Part shown: piece after piece, positions 1 through 8,740 of the stretch
How positions within the stretch are numbered: the first letter of the stretch is position 1
Layout of the letters: every line of letters begins with the position of its first letter
NCBI GenBank assembly: GCA_018261615.1
Contig: JAGTSE010000011.1
Span: 1-64,000 of the forward strand
Origin: Pseudomonadota bacterium
Lineage (GTDB): Bacteria; Pseudomonadota; Gammaproteobacteria; Enterobacterales; Enterobacteriaceae
Direction of reading: 5' to 3'
DNA: 64,000 nt
Made by a program: the position numbers and the translations under genes
Notes under the pieces: generated by a model
Databases searched by the model: none
What the model was told of the DNA's origin: nothing
What the model saw: the letters and a program-made list of their open reading frames with translations, nothing else

Positions 1-98
1 CCGTCGCCCAGCAGCGTCTTCACGCCTGCGCGGCGGTCATGGCAGCCTGCAGTCAGCATGACGCCCAGCATACACACCATCAGCGGTAATCGTCTCAT
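1..98 (-). CDS. Putative lipoprotein, possible effector immunity protein (partial)
   Basis: The N-terminal 32 codons are present; the gene runs off the left edge. ATG at 96-98 follows a good ribosome binding site (GAGGAGG) and begins 11 bp after the DUF2235 gene stop, so the two are probably one transcript. The start of the protein is a lipoprotein signal peptide: a short basic N-terminus, a hydrophobic stretch and the lipobox LTAGC, giving a lipidated cysteine near residue 19. Lipoproteins directly downstream of Tle1-like effectors are often their immunity proteins (family knowledge). That role is inferred from position only because the mature domain lies outside the window. Confidence 0.7.
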   Translation of the reverse strand, partial: MRRLPLMVCMLGVMLTAGCHDRRAGVKTLLGD

Positions 99-108
99 CT
101 CTGCCTCC

Positions 109-1797
109 TCAGAAAAGCCCGTCCAGCGCGTCCGCGTTCGCCCGCGCCCGGTATTCCCACTGCTGCTGGTCGTCCATCCGCCACACCGTCCGCACCCAGC
201 CTTTGCCCGGTGCCATCGGCCACACGAACGAGCGCTGATCCGTCGGCGCATAGTGGTTGCGCAGAAAAACTTCCCCCGAGGACGGACTCACCCACAGGCT
301 CAGGTCGGAGTCGATGTTCCAGTTCGCCGAACAGTGCAGATAGCGCCCGATGGTCCGCATTTCATCCGCCGTGAAGCCCGCCGGCTCCGTGCCGCGCCGG
401 ACCGCGCGCCCCTGAGCTATGGCTTTATCACACAGGGGAAGCAGTTCTGACGGCAGCGCCAGCTCTTTGTTACTGCTGAGTATCGGGGCAAACATAACCC
501 CGGCGTCCTGTGCCGCATCCAGCATCACCCGCAGGCTCACCTTCTCCCAGTCGTTCGGCACCGCCTTCCGCGTCATGAACACCGCCGCACCCACTTTCTT
601 CTCAAAAATAAACGCCCGCGCCTTGTTCTGATTAACCAGCGGCCACGAAATCATTTTCGTCTCCACCTCGCCGTGCGGCATCAGGTACTTCAGCGCCGGA
701 AGCGAGTACAGCGCCTGACGCATCTTCTCCGCCTGACGGTACACCGCCGTCTGCAGTTCATCCGCGCTGTCGAGCGTCACCTCAAAGTCCGGCATCGTCA
801 GCAGGGATATTTCATCCTCTCCCGCGTTATAGCCCCCGCCAATGTCCGAGTGCGCCCCCGGCAGCGCCAGCTCCGGCCACATCCCCGCGATGCTGTTCAG
901 GCTGAAGTTGTACCGGCACTCTTGCATCGCGCTTATCTGAAACACCTTCTGTGCCACTGAGGGACGCAGCTCAAGGTTGACACCGGGGTTGCTGCGTCCG
1001 TTAACGCCGTAGAAGTTCAGCAGGCTCCCGATGGCCGCTACCGTGTCAAACAGCCCCAGAAAGCGCACCTCACCCGCAGGTTTTCCGTGGTGCCCCGTCA
1101 GGTCTGTCCCTTTGTCTATCGCTGCCGCTATCGCCGCGTCCTGGTTCATCACCCGGTTGGCAAAGTGCCGCGCAGCCGCCGCCCCGCGGCTGAACCCGAA
1201 CACGTCAAACTGCACCTTCGCGATCGCCACTTTGTCGCGGTTACGACTGATAAATATATTCAGTGCGGAAGCAATTTCTTCAAGAGCTTCATCGGTCTTG
1301 GTCACCACCCCCTCAAACTGCCGGATAAGGCTGCTGCCCAGCCCCATACCCAGCACCGAGTCGCTCTCTCCGTCCGCCGTCCCGATGCCGCTGACGTAGG
1401 CTTTGACCTGCGCCTCCACCTGATCTTCGGCAAGGACAGTATCAGATTTGTAAAGGTCATTAAGCCGGGAAATATTGGTGGGACCGCCCTGCCAGCTTGA
1501 GTTTCCCAGCCCCGCCCTGGCGTGCTCCTCGTACTTTGCGCACGCTCTGGCCCGTTCCTCGCCGACCAGCCCGGCACAGTGGGCATATGCCAGCCGCAGA
1601 TCGTCTGCATTCGCCCGGTTGTTCCCCGTACCGTCAAAGAACACCCCCACCGTCAGCGTGATCCCCCTGACCGGCATCCGCCGGCACCGGATGACTTTTT
1701 CACTGCACAGAACATCGGTGTAGTGCGTGTTGTCCCCGATAATTTCATACCGGTGATAGCTGGTATATTCCTGTGCGGCCTTTTCGTCTGAGCTCAT
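109..1797 (-). CDS. DUF2235 phospholipase-like protein (putative T6SS Tle1-type effector)
   Basis: A 562-residue protein of the DUF2235 alpha/beta-hydrolase family, which includes type VI secretion lipase effectors of the Tle1 group. Near residues 50-60 there is the family start VGVFFDGTGNN. The nucleophile elbow GFSRG puts the catalytic serine at about residue 203. Asp251 in LFDTVAAIG and His316 in GAHSDIGGGY fit the remaining triad. No signal peptide is visible, as expected of a T6SS cargo. The start at 1797 has an AAGGAC ribosome binding site. A lipoprotein gene follows closely, which resembles an effector/immunity pair. No vgrG, PAAR or other T6SS gene lies upstream inside the window, so delivery by T6SS is inference. 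Confidence 0.82.
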   Translation of the reverse strand: MSSDEKAAQEYTSYHRYEIIGDNTHYTDVLCSEKVIRCRRMPVRGITLTVGVFFDGTGNNRANADDLRLAYAHCAGLVGEERARACAKYEEHARAGLGNSSWQGGPTNISRLNDLYKSDTVLAEDQVEAQVKAYVSGIGTADGESDSVLGMGLGSSLIRQFEGVVTKTDEALEEIASALNIFISRNRDKVAIAKVQFDVFGFSRGAAAARHFANRVMNQDAAIAAAIDKGTDLTGHHGKPAGEVRFLGLFDTVAAIGSLLNFYGVNGRSNPGVNLELRPSVAQKVFQISAMQECRYNFSLNSIAGMWPELALPGAHSDIGGGYNAGEDEISLLTMPDFEVTLDSADELQTAVYRQAEKMRQALYSLPALKYLMPHGEVETKMISWPLVNQNKARAFIFEKKVGAAVFMTRKAVPNDWEKVSLRVMLDAAQDAGVMFAPILSSNKELALPSELLPLCDKAIAQGRAVRRGTEPAGFTADEMRTIGRYLHCSANWNIDSDLSLWVSPSSGEVFLRNHYAPTDQRSFVWPMAPGKGWVRTVWRMDDQQQWEYRARANADALDGLF

Positions 1798-1996
1798 GGA
1801 AAGTCCTTTTAGTTTCGCGGGTTAATTAACCTCCCATCATACCTTAACCAAAATCAACGCTCTATCTTCGGTACATGACGCAGACCATCCGATGCCCAAG
1901 AAAAGGGTTCTATGACGAGCATAAAATCCTTTTTACGAGCCGCTGGCTCGGTCAACTGATCTTTAAATGATCAGCATTAGCCATCGGGGTTTTTGT

Positions 1997-2281
1997 TTAA
2001 TGAGCGGCAAGTTCGCGAAAGAAATCGGAATTTGTCTGAATCGTTGCCAGCACCTTGGCTGCCAGGCCTGTCGGATTACGCCGTTTGGATTCCCAACTTT
2101 TAATGGTATCAACACTGGTTCCCAGCGCTTTCGCCATCTCACTTTGTGAAACGTTGAGTTGCTCTCTAATCGCTTTTACATCAGCGATTTCATAGCGGGT
2201 GACATTTGCTGGCGCTTTAACCCCATTTTTGATGTCTACAGCCTCTTCCAGAGAGGTTTTTAGCTCGTCAAAAAAATGCAT
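1997..2281 (-). CDS. HTH antitoxin of a type II TA pair (NadS/HigA-like)
   Basis: A 94-residue XRE-type helix-turn-helix protein. I chose the internal ATG at 2281 (MHFFDEL) because it begins just after the stop of the upstream toxin remnant, as is usual for toxin-first operons. The DNA-binding domain occupies about residues 38-80, with the recognition segment around SQSEMAKALGTSVDTIKSWE. This layout matches NadS/HigA-type antitoxins encoded after RelE/HigB-like toxins. Here the toxin is truncated, so the protein is an orphan that may persist as a simple repressor or as an anti-addiction gene against related toxins. The function is inferred from family and position. Confidence 0.75.
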   Translation of the reverse strand: MHFFDELKTSLEEAVDIKNGVKAPANVTRYEIADVKAIREQLNVSQSEMAKALGTSVDTIKSWESKRRNPTGLAAKVLATIQTNSDFFRELAAH

Positions 2282-2282
2282 G

Positions 2283-2402
2283 TCACACCTCACCTTTCAG
2301 TAATTTTGTCAGCTTTTTCAGTTCACTCTTTTCCGCATCAGTCAGGTTATCTTTGATATTTTTCGGATAGGCCATAATCAAATAGATAACCTCTTTAGGT
2401 CG
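2283..2402 (-). pseudogene. Truncated RelE/HigB-like toxin (C-terminal remnant)
   Basis: The reading frame immediately upstream of the orphan antitoxin encodes about 39 codons ending KLTKLLKGEV and stop. It contains a segment like the C-terminus of RelE/HigB-type toxins (VIYLIMAYPKN, then DNLTDAEK). An in-frame TAG at 2403-2405 precedes it and there is no ribosome binding site or full fold. The stop is followed within one base by the antitoxin ATG, which preserves the original operon junction. The upstream two thirds of the toxin are absent. Confidence 0.65.
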
Positions 2403-2544
2403 CTATACTCGTCATACGGCAAGTTGCATGCGCGTTGGCTTTTTTATTCGGTATCAAATCGCCTTTTTTTGGCGATTCAGTGCATGATCCAATAGCACAC
2501 CTCCCTGTCCAGGAAGATGCTATTCCGTTCATAACCTTGAGCGA

Positions 2545-2873
2545 CTAATTAAACGCTACGCCCTTCGTGGGCGGCTGCAACGAACCGCAGCTATTGGGCT
2601 GTGGGGCATTTTCCATCACGCCGTGGACAAACTTCAGTTCATCGGCAAAAGCGACATTGACGGTGCCATTATGGATAATGCCGGGATAGGTTTTCCACTC
2701 CACCGTATTGCCGCCAGCGCACAATGAGGCCACTGCGGCGTATTGATGGTGCGGCGATAAGGTGTGATCGGCGAGCCCGATCCCTGCGACTGGCCGCTGA
2801 TCACCAGGTTATTCGCGAGCTGCTGCGTATACGCCTGTAGCGCCGCGCGTACGCTGTCGAGCACTGAGCGCAT
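2545..2873 (-). pseudogene. Alpha/beta hydrolase (secretory lipase-like), internally deleted
   Basis: Two overlapping minus-strand frames read as the ends of one hydrolase. The upstream frame (from 2873) ends its recognisable part at a nucleophile elbow, SGQSQGSG. The downstream frame continues with ASLCAGGNTVEWKTYPGI, containing the histidine region of such enzymes (IIHNGT). The stretch between serine and histidine, normally well over a hundred residues, is missing and the frames do not match at the junction near 2700-2760. The residue pattern suggests a secreted lipase/esterase; the exact family is not certain. It is not expected to make an active product. Confidence 0.6.
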
Positions 2874-3003
2874 ATTTCAAAACCTTCACAATCTTCCCCG
2901 GAAACATCGCCACACATTGCCCTCAGCAAACGAAGGTGTTGAAGAGAATTCAATCAAAAAGTGTTAAGGATTTATTCAGTGCTTGAATGCTTTCGCTCAT
3001 TAT

Positions 3004-3019
3004 TTTAGATTTATCTAAA
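3004..3019. promoter_or_regulatory. Candidate YgaV operator
   Basis: A perfect inverted repeat, TTTAGAT-2-ATCTAAA, lies 22 bp before the ygaV start. ArsR-family proteins bind such AT-rich dyads over their own promoters, and E. coli YgaV is autoregulatory. Assignment is by position and symmetry. Confidence 0.55.
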
Positions 3020-3040
3020 TTTAGAAAAGACTAAATAACC

Positions 3041-3352
3041 ATGACCAAACCTGATATCCCGTTACTTCAGAAACAGGTTGAGCAGGCATCCGGCTTGCTG
3101 AAAGCGATGAGTAACCCGCACCGGCTGCTGATCCTCTGCATGCTGTGCGACGCGCCGGGCACCTCTGCGGGTGAACTGAGTGCCATTACTGGCCTTAGCC
3201 CTTCAGCGACGTCGCAACATCTGGCGCGGATGAAAGAGGAAGGTCTGGTTGAAAGCCTGCGCCAGGCACAGCGGGCCAACTACTTCATTAAAGATGAAGC
3301 GGTTGGCAAAATTATCAGCACACTCAAGGGGCTGTACTGCCCACAGGAGTAA
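3041..3352 (+). CDS. ygaV: ArsR-family repressor YgaV
   Basis: A 103-residue winged-helix repressor of the ArsR/SmtB family, orthologous to YgaV by sequence and by its place before ygaP. The recognition helix lies around residues 55-72 (SPSATSQHLARMKEEGLV). Cysteines at about 33, 36 and 100 are candidates for the redox, sulfide or organotin sensing attributed to YgaV in E. coli. It probably represses its own promoter and ygaP through the dyad just upstream. The stop is followed after two bases by ygaP, so the two genes are cotranscribed. Confidence 0.9.
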   Translation: MTKPDIPLLQKQVEQASGLLKAMSNPHRLLILCMLCDAPGTSAGELSAITGLSPSATSQHLARMKEEGLVESLRQAQRANYFIKDEAVGKIISTLKGLYCPQE

Positions 3353-3354
3353 AT

Positions 3355-3879
3355 ATGTCTTATACCCGGATCTCTGCGGCTGACGCCCGCGCGCAGCAAG
3401 TGGCAGGCGCACTGCTTATCGATATTCGCCAGCCTGATGAATTTCGCCGCGAGCACCTGCCCGGTGCCATCTCACTGCCGCTGGAAACATTGCTGAACGG
3501 TGCGCCGATTGCCACCGACTCACCCACGCAAACGGTGATTTTTCATTGCCAGTCTGGCAGACGTACGCAGCAAAATGCCGATGCTCTGGTACGTGCTGCA
3601 GGGCAAGCGCCAGTGGCCATCCTCGAAAGCGGGCTGAATGGCTGGAAGCAGGCGCACTTGCCGACGGAGGAAGATAAACGCCAGCCGCGTCCGCTGATGC
3701 AGCAGGTACAAATGGTGGCAGGCAGCTTGATCCTGCTCGGCGTGATACTCGGTTACGCGGCGCATCCGGGCTTTTTCCTGCTTTCCGGTTTCGTCGGTGC
3801 TGGTCTGCTGTTCGCTGGGATCAGCGGCTGGTGCGGCATGGCGTTGCTGCTGGCGAAAATGCCATGGAACAAAGTGTGA
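3355..3879 (+). CDS. ygaP: Membrane rhodanese YgaP
   Basis: A 174-residue inner-membrane sulfurtransferase. Residues 5-110 form a rhodanese domain with the active-site loop HCQSGRR carrying the catalytic cysteine at residue 65. Residues about 118-165 are two hydrophobic helices of the DUF2892 type, which anchor the rhodanese domain facing the cytoplasm. Length and order match E. coli YgaP. It follows ygaV directly, so YgaV is its likely regulator. Its physiological acceptor is not fixed by the sequence; thiosulfate sulfurtransferase activity is known for the family. Confidence 0.9.
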   Translation: MSYTRISAADARAQQVAGALLIDIRQPDEFRREHLPGAISLPLETLLNGAPIATDSPTQTVIFHCQSGRRTQQNADALVRAAGQAPVAILESGLNGWKQAHLPTEEDKRQPRPLMQQVQMVAGSLILLGVILGYAAHPGFFLLSGFVGAGLLFAGISGWCGMALLLAKMPWNKV

Positions 3880-4037
3880 AAAAAGGCGTATCGGATGAAA
3901 ATCTGTCAGGCTAATAACGGAGTGTGGTTGACGGAAAACGTACCGGTTGCTTTTATCCGCCAATAATGGCTTGTCTGGCGTTTCTCCTCCGGGTCAAATG
4001 AGTGATATATTTCAGAGCGTCAATCCAAGGAGACGCC

Positions 4038-5462
4038 ATGGCGGAATTTGATTCACTCGCACAGGAACTGCTAGTGCAGGCAGAGACTGAACAACAGCGA
4101 CAGCAGGAACGCGACCGGGCATTACTCGACCAGGCGCTTGAAATCTACGGACAAAAGTACGTGGCCGAGCAACTGAAAAAGGCGGGAAAAGCGGAATGGA
4201 GCCGTGAATCACTCAATCGTTGGATAAACGGTAAAGTCAGCGCCAAAACGCTGACCGCCGCCGAAGAGGCACAACTGCATGCGCTGCTCCCCTCGCCCCC
4301 CGCTCATCATCCCAACTATCGTTTCCGTTTTATCGATCTCTTTGCCGGCATTGGTGGTATTCGCAGTGGGTTTGAAGCTATCGGCGGGCAGTGCGTCTTC
4401 ACCAGCGAATGGAACAAAAACGCGGTGCGCACCTATAAAGCGAACTGGTATAACGATAAGTCCACGCACACCTTTAATCAGGACATCCGCGAAGTGACGC
4501 TGAGCGGCAATCCTGCCGTTTCTGAAACCGAGGCTTACGCCCATATCGAACAGCAGATCCCCGAGCACGACGTGTTGCTGGCGGGTTTTCCCTGCCAGCC
4601 TTTTAGCCTGGCCGGGGTAAGTAAAAAGAATGCCCTCGGTCGCGCCCACGGTTTTGAGTGCGAAGCGCAGGGAACGTTGTTTTTCGATGTTGCGCGCATT
4701 ATCAAAGCCCGCCGTCCGGCGATATTCGTGCTGGAGAACGTCAAAAACCTCAAAAGCCACGATAAAGGCAAAACCTTCAGCGTGATCATGAGTACGCTGG
4801 ATGAACTGGGCTATGAGGTGGCCGATGCCGATGTTTCCGGCAAAGACGACCCGAAAATCATTGACGGTCGCCACTTTTTACCGCAACACCGTGAACGCAT
4901 TGTGCTGGTCGGTTTTCGCCGCGATTTACAGCTCAGTGAAGGCTTTACCCTGCGCGATATCGACCGCTTCTACCCCACGCATCGCCCGACCTTCGGCCAA
5001 CTACTCGACCCGACAGTCGACAGCAAATATGTGCTGTCGCCAAAGCTCTGGGAATACCTCTATCGCTATGCGCAAAAACATGCGGCAAAAGGGAATGGCT
5101 TCGGTTTCGGACTGGTGGATCCCACCAATGCCGCAAGCGTGGCCCGCACGCTCTCGGCGCGCTATCACAAAGACGGTTCAGAGATCCTTGTCGATCGCGG
5201 CTGGGATAAAGCGCTGGGTGAAGCTGATTTCGGCAATGCAGAGAACCAGGCGCACCGTCCGCGTCGCCTGACGCCACGAGAATGCGCACGTCTGATGGGT
5301 TTTGAAAAAGTCGGCGAACAGCCGTTTCGCATTCCGGTTTCCGACACACAGGCTTACCGCCAGTTTGGCAACTCGGTGGTGGTGCCGGTATTCGCCGCCG
5401 TGGCGAAATTGCTGGAGCCGCGTATTGCGCTGGCAGTAAAAAAACGCCGCAACAACATGTAA
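4038..5462 (+). CDS. dcm: DNA cytosine-5 methyltransferase, Dcm-type
   Basis: A 474-residue C5-cytosine methyltransferase closely resembling E. coli Dcm, which methylates the inner cytosine of CCWGG. All core motifs are visible: the AdoMet loop [10 protein letters not shown] (about residues 99-108), the catalytic Cys in [31 protein letters not shown], and the C-terminal [16 protein letters not shown]. The N-terminal 85 residues are the Dcm-specific extension. The start at 4038 is chosen over the upstream 4002 because AAGGAGA precedes it and the length then matches Dcm. No vsr mismatch-repair gene follows, unlike the E. coli dcm-vsr locus, and the location beside ygaVP differs from E. coli. 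Whether this is the main or a second dcm cannot be told from the window. Confidence 0.92.
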   Translation: MAEFDSLAQELLVQAETEQQRQQERDRALLDQALEIYGQKYVAEQLKKAGKAEWSRESLNRWINGKVSAKTLTAAEEAQLHALLPSPPAHHPNYRFRFIDLFAGIGGIRSGFEAIGGQCVFTSEWNKNAVRTYKANWYNDKSTHTFNQDIREVTLSGNPAVSETEAYAHIEQQIPEHDVLLAGFPCQPFSLAGVSKKNALGRAHGFECEAQGTLFFDVARIIKARRPAIFVLENVKNLKSHDKGKTFSVIMSTLDELGYEVADADVSGKDDPKIIDGRHFLPQHRERIVLVGFRRDLQLSEGFTLRDIDRFYPTHRPTFGQLLDPTVDSKYVLSPKLWEYLYRYAQKHAAKGNGFGFGLVDPTNAASVARTLSARYHKDGSEILVDRGWDKALGEADFGNAENQAHRPRRLTPRECARLMGFEKVGEQPFRIPVSDTQAYRQFGNSVVVPVFAAVAKLLEPRIALAVKKRRNNM

Positions 5463-5469
5463 CGCACTT

Positions 5470-5490
5470 CCCGGCATGTGATATGCCGGG
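5470..5490 (+). terminator. Hairpin after dcm
   Basis: CCCGGCAT and ATGCCGGG form a perfect 8-bp stem with a five-base loop, starting eight bases after the dcm stop and followed by a loosely T-rich stretch. A Rho-independent terminator is likely. Confidence 0.7.
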
Positions 5491-5530
5491 CATTTATTTA
5501 AGTATTAATTAAGTGTTTAAAAAGCGATTA

Positions 5531-5557
5531 TAAAGTTACCTTTGGCCTGGCCGATAT
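5531..5557 (+). promoter_or_regulatory. Sigma-28 (FliA) promoter of the chemoreceptor gene
   Basis: TAAAGTTA, eleven bases, then GCCGATAT. This matches the flagellar class 3 consensus TAAAGTTT-N11-GCCGATAA at 14 of 16 positions with exact spacing. It lies about 30 bp before the mcp start, so the receptor is expected to be expressed with the flagellar regulon. Confidence 0.85.
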
Positions 5558-5588
5558 TAACAGAGCAATCCCGACTCTCTCACGGACT

Positions 5589-7256
5589 ATGACCATGCTC
5601 AAAAATATACGGGTTATTACCGGCATTATTATCGCTCTTTCGATATTTTGTCTTCTCCAGTTGGTCACCGGGGGACTTTTCTACTCTGCGGTCAATAATG
5701 ACAGGCTGAACTTCCAGAACACCGGGGTTCTTAACACGCAGCAAGAAAACTTAGGCGACAGCGTTAACACCCTGGTCAAAACGCGCGTCACCGTTACTCG
5801 CGTGGCGATTCGCTTCTTGAAAAACCAACGCGATCCGGCCTCCCTTGCCAGCATCGATAAGCTCCTCAGCACGGCAACCGACTCCCTCGGCAAAGCCGAA
5901 GGTTATTTTAATAACTATAAAAACACGCCGCGCGTGGCGGGCCAGGACAGCGCATTAGCCGACGAAGTTTCGCAGAACATCAGCAAAATGCATGACGTTT
6001 TGCAGCAGTCGATCACTTTCCTGCGGGCCAATAATTACGAGGCTTACGGCAACCTGGACGCACAACAAGCGCAGGATGATATGGACGCCAGCTATACGAA
6101 GTGGCGGACGGAAAACAACACCTTCCTGCAAGCGGCGGCACAGCAAAACCAGAACAGCTTTACCAGTATGCAGTGGACGCTGGGCGTAATTTTGCTGGTG
6201 GTTATTGCGGTAATGGTCATGATCTGGCTGGGCCTGCAACACCTGCTGCTACGACCGCTGCACAGCATTATGGGGCATATTCGCGCCATTGCCGTGGGCG
6301 ATCTGACACAATCGATCGCCGCTGAAGGCCGCAATGAGATGAGCCAACTGGCAACCAGCCTACATGAGATGCAATCGGCGCTGGTGCAGACCGTCAGTGC
6401 GGTGCGTAACAGTTCTGATTCGATCTACACCGGCGCCAGCGAGATCTCCACTGGCAACAACGATCTCTCTTCCCGCACCGAGCAGCAAGCGGCTTCGCTG
6501 GAAGAGACCGCAGCCAGCATGGAACAACTCACCGCCACCGTGAAGCAGAACACCGATAACGCCCGTCAGGCATCGCTACTGGCGAAAAATGCCTCCGATA
6601 CGGCGGCTCGCGGAGGTGCAGTGGTCAGCAATGTGGTGCGTACCATGAGCGAGATCTCCGATAGCTCCCAGCAAATCGCGCATATCACCAGTGTGATTGA
6701 CGGTATCGCCTTCCAGACCAATATTCTGGCGCTGAACGCTGCGGTGGAAGCCGCCCGCGCAGGTGAACAGGGACGCGGCTTTGCCGTGGTGGCCGGTGAG
6801 GTGCGTACGCTGGCAAGCCGCAGCGCACAGGCGGCAAAAGAGATTAAGACGCTGATTGAAAACTCAGTGAACCGTGTAAACTCTGGCACCACGCTGGTTT
6901 CCGAAGCAGGCGATACCATGAAGGAGATCGTCAACGCTGTGACGCGCGTGACCGACATTATGGGCGAAATCGCCTCCGCTTCCGATGAGCAGAGCAAAGG
7001 GATTGAGCAGGTAAGCCTTGCGGTATCGCAGATGGACAGCGTCACGCAGCAGAACGCCTCGCTGGTGCAGGAATCAGCTGCGGCATCAGCTGCGCTGGAA
7101 GAGCAGGCCGAGCAGTTGCGTCAGGCAGTGGCGGTGTTCCGCGTGAATGGACACAGCACGCTGCTGAGCAAAAAGGCCGGTACGCCAAAACCGACAGTGC
7201 TGCGCCCGGGCACACCGACGGCGACCTCCGGGGACAGCAACTGGGAAACGTTCTGA
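5589..7256 (+). CDS. Methyl-accepting chemotaxis protein (Tsr/Tar type)
   Basis: A 555-residue transmembrane chemoreceptor. Transmembrane helices lie at about residues 12-34 and 196-216, enclosing a periplasmic four-helix ligand domain with a Tsr-like [12 protein letters not shown] segment. A HAMP domain follows (about 217-270), then the long signalling coiled coil with the conserved hairpin [20 protein letters not shown] that contacts CheA/CheW. The C-terminus is NWETF, the pentapeptide that docks CheR and CheB, as in Tsr and Tar. The ligand cannot be named from sequence; a serine- or amino-acid-type sensor is plausible. The ATG six bases downstream is an equally possible start. Transcription is probably from the sigma-28 promoter upstream. 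Confidence 0.92.
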   Translation: MTMLKNIRVITGIIIALSIFCLLQLVTGGLFYSAVNNDRLNFQNTGVLNTQQENLGDSVNTLVKTRVTVTRVAIRFLKNQRDPASLASIDKLLSTATDSLGKAEGYFNNYKNTPRVAGQDSALADEVSQNISKMHDVLQQSITFLRANNYEAYGNLDAQQAQDDMDASYTKWRTENNTFLQAAAQQNQNSFTSMQWTLGVILLVVIAVMVMIWLGLQHLLLRPLHSIMGHIRAIAVGDLTQSIAAEGRNEMSQLATSLHEMQSALVQTVSAVRNSSDSIYTGASEISTGNNDLSSRTEQQAASLEETAASMEQLTATVKQNTDNARQASLLAKNASDTAARGGAVVSNVVRTMSEISDSSQQIAHITSVIDGIAFQTNILALNAAVEAARAGEQGRGFAVVAGEVRTLASRSAQAAKEIKTLIENSVNRVNSGTTLVSEAGDTMKEIVNAVTRVTDIMGEIASASDEQSKGIEQVSLAVSQMDSVTQQNASLVQESAAASAALEEQAEQLRQAVAVFRVNGHSTLLSKKAGTPKPTVLRPGTPTATSGDSNWETF

Positions 7257-7268
7257 TGACTTAGGAAA

Positions 7269-7291
7269 GGCGCGATACCGGTTATCGCGCC
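7269..7291. terminator. Hairpin between convergent mcp and pmp3-like gene
   Basis: GGCGCGATA and TATCGCGCC form a perfect 9-bp stem with a five-base loop between the two converging genes. Neither side has a strong T tract, so termination efficiency is uncertain. Confidence 0.5.
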
Positions 7292-7297
7292 GCTGCA

Positions 7298-7456
7298 TTA
7301 ATCGCGGGTCTGAACCCAGAAGGCGTGAATCAGGCCGGGAACGTAGCCCAGCAGGGTGAGCAGGATATTGATAATAAATGCCCAGCCAAAACCTTTGCCA
7401 AGTAACACGCCGAGCGGCGGAAGAATAATCGTCAAGACAATGCGCCAGAAACCCAT
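7298..7456 (-). CDS. YqaE/Pmp3-family membrane peptide
   Basis: A 52-residue protein consisting almost wholly of two hydrophobic helices. It carries the Pmp3 (UPF0057) signature LPPLGVLLGKGFGWAFIIN followed by LLGYVPGLIHAFW. The ATG at 7456 has a GGAGG ribosome binding site ten bases upstream. Pmp3 proteins are small plasma-membrane proteins linked to salt and low-temperature stress; the molecular role in bacteria is not established. E. coli YqaE also maps to this region, next to ygaV/alaE, so orthology is likely. Confidence 0.88.
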   Translation of the reverse strand: MGFWRIVLTIILPPLGVLLGKGFGWAFIINILLTLLGYVPGLIHAFWVQTRD

Positions 7457-7631
7457 GTTGCCTCCTGTACAGAAAATTCCAAGTAGTTGAAATAACAGAC
7501 TTTCTCTTTAAGAATAGACTCTCTGCAATGTATCGCCACTTCCGTCGCGCGCTTTTACCCTCTTTTACGCTGTACCCTCTATGGCCTCCAGGCTAAGGTT
7601 AGAGACACAACAAATGAGAAAGGAGGAAGGT

Positions 7632-7811
7632 ATGTTTTCTGTCGGCGATATTGTGCAACCGCGCGTTGGCGGGCCAAAACTTAAAGTGCTTGAAGTTCAT
7701 CAGGATCAAATCATTGCAGTACCCGTCCACGATGAAACGGCAGACAAAATTACGCTGAAAGCGGAAGATGCCTCGCTGTATAAAGAAGACGGTGATTTCG
7801 GCGTTTGTTAA
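7632..7811 (+). CDS. YodC-family DUF2158 protein
   Basis: A 59-residue cytoplasmic protein. The ATG at 7632 follows AAAGGAGGAAGGT, a strong ribosome binding site, and is preferred to the in-frame ATG at 7581. It starts FSVGDIVQPRVGGPKLKVLEV, the characteristic beginning of DUF2158 proteins such as YodC. The family is a small beta-barrel with no established biochemical role. A hairpin terminator follows, so it is probably monocistronic. Confidence 0.8.
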   Translation: MFSVGDIVQPRVGGPKLKVLEVHQDQIIAVPVHDETADKITLKAEDASLYKEDGDFGVC

Positions 7812-7817
7812 TCCCTC

Positions 7818-7840
7818 AGCGGTGGGCGTTCACCACCGCT
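7818..7840 (+). terminator. Hairpin after the DUF2158 gene
   Basis: AGCGGTGG pairs with CCACCGCT over an eight-bp stem, six bases after the stop codon. The downstream sequence is only moderately T-rich. Confidence 0.6.
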
Positions 7841-8260
7841 CTGACTATTATTTTATGCAAAACACAAGCATAAATAATCACACCTCACATCAGAACTAAA
7901 CGCTACAAAAACACCTTTATCAGCATAAAAAATGCTGTTGGATATTTTATCCGCATGCCGGAAGCAGAGTACGCTAAAACGCGATGCGTATTCCCACCTC
8001 AGGGTGCTGCATTTTTTCTCATGTCACCCATAAGTTTTTGATATTGAATAGATTTAATAACCACTCCAGTTAAAATAATGAAATATGCAAAAAACGCACA
8101 AACACAGAGTGTTTTATCCAACAAAGAAAATAAAATAAAAATTTATCTCTAGTTGTTAGTTTCAAAGTAGATGGATACTCTATGCACATTAAACCAACCA
8201 TTTCAAAACGCTAAAAGACCCGTTTATTCGCCTTTTCGCTGATTCTCAAGGAGCAGCACC
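7841..8260. other. AT-rich intergenic region before alaE
   Basis: About 420 bp without a credible ORF. It is strongly AT-rich, especially 8040-8160, with several A and T tracts. This would suit binding of Lrp or H-NS ahead of alaE (Lrp control of alaE is known in E. coli), but I cannot point to a specific site. Confidence 0.4.
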
Positions 8261-8710
8261 ATGTTCTCTTCGCAGTCTCGCCTGCGTCACGCCGCAGCAG
8301 ACACCTTTGCGATGGTTGTCTATTGTTCGGTAGTGAACATGCTAATTGAAATATTTCTCTCCGGAATGAGCTTCGAACAGTCACTTTCATCGCGCCTGGT
8401 CGCCATCCCGGTGAACATTATTATTGCCTGGCCTTATGGTTTGTACCGCGATGCTTTTATGCGTTATGCACGTCGAATTAGCCCTTCAGGCTGGATGAAA
8501 AATCTGGCGGATGTACTGGCGTATGTCACCTTCCAGTCGCCGGTTTATGTAGCGATTCTTTGGTCGGTAGGTGCGGACTGGCATCAGATTGTCGCTGCGG
8601 TCAGTTCCAATATCGTGCTGTCGATGATGATGGGCGCCGTTTACGGCTACTTCCTCGATTACTGCCGCCGCCTGTTCCGGGTGAGCAGTTACCACCAGGC
8701 CAAAGCCTGA
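8261..8710 (+). CDS. alaE: L-alanine exporter AlaE
   Basis: A 149-residue inner-membrane protein orthologous to E. coli AlaE (YgaW), which exports L-alanine using the proton gradient. Four hydrophobic segments are visible at roughly residues 16-36, 44-60, 84-104 and 113-132. The motif WPYGLYRD and the GYFLDYCRR end are family features. The start at 8261 has an AAGGAG site nine bases upstream. It stands alone, ending in a strong bidirectional hairpin, with ygaC convergent. Confidence 0.93.
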   Translation: MFSSQSRLRHAAADTFAMVVYCSVVNMLIEIFLSGMSFEQSLSSRLVAIPVNIIIAWPYGLYRDAFMRYARRISPSGWMKNLADVLAYVTFQSPVYVAILWSVGADWHQIVAAVSSNIVLSMMMGAVYGYFLDYCRRLFRVSSYHQAKA

Positions 8711-8715
8711 TAGCG

Positions 8716-8738
8716 GATGGCAGGCTACGCCTGCCATC
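8716..8738. terminator. Bidirectional terminator between alaE and ygaC
   Basis: GATGGCAGGC, a three-base loop and GCCTGCCATC form a perfect 10-bp stem between the converging genes, followed by GTTTAA on the plus strand. Confidence 0.75.
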
Positions 8739-8740
8739 GT

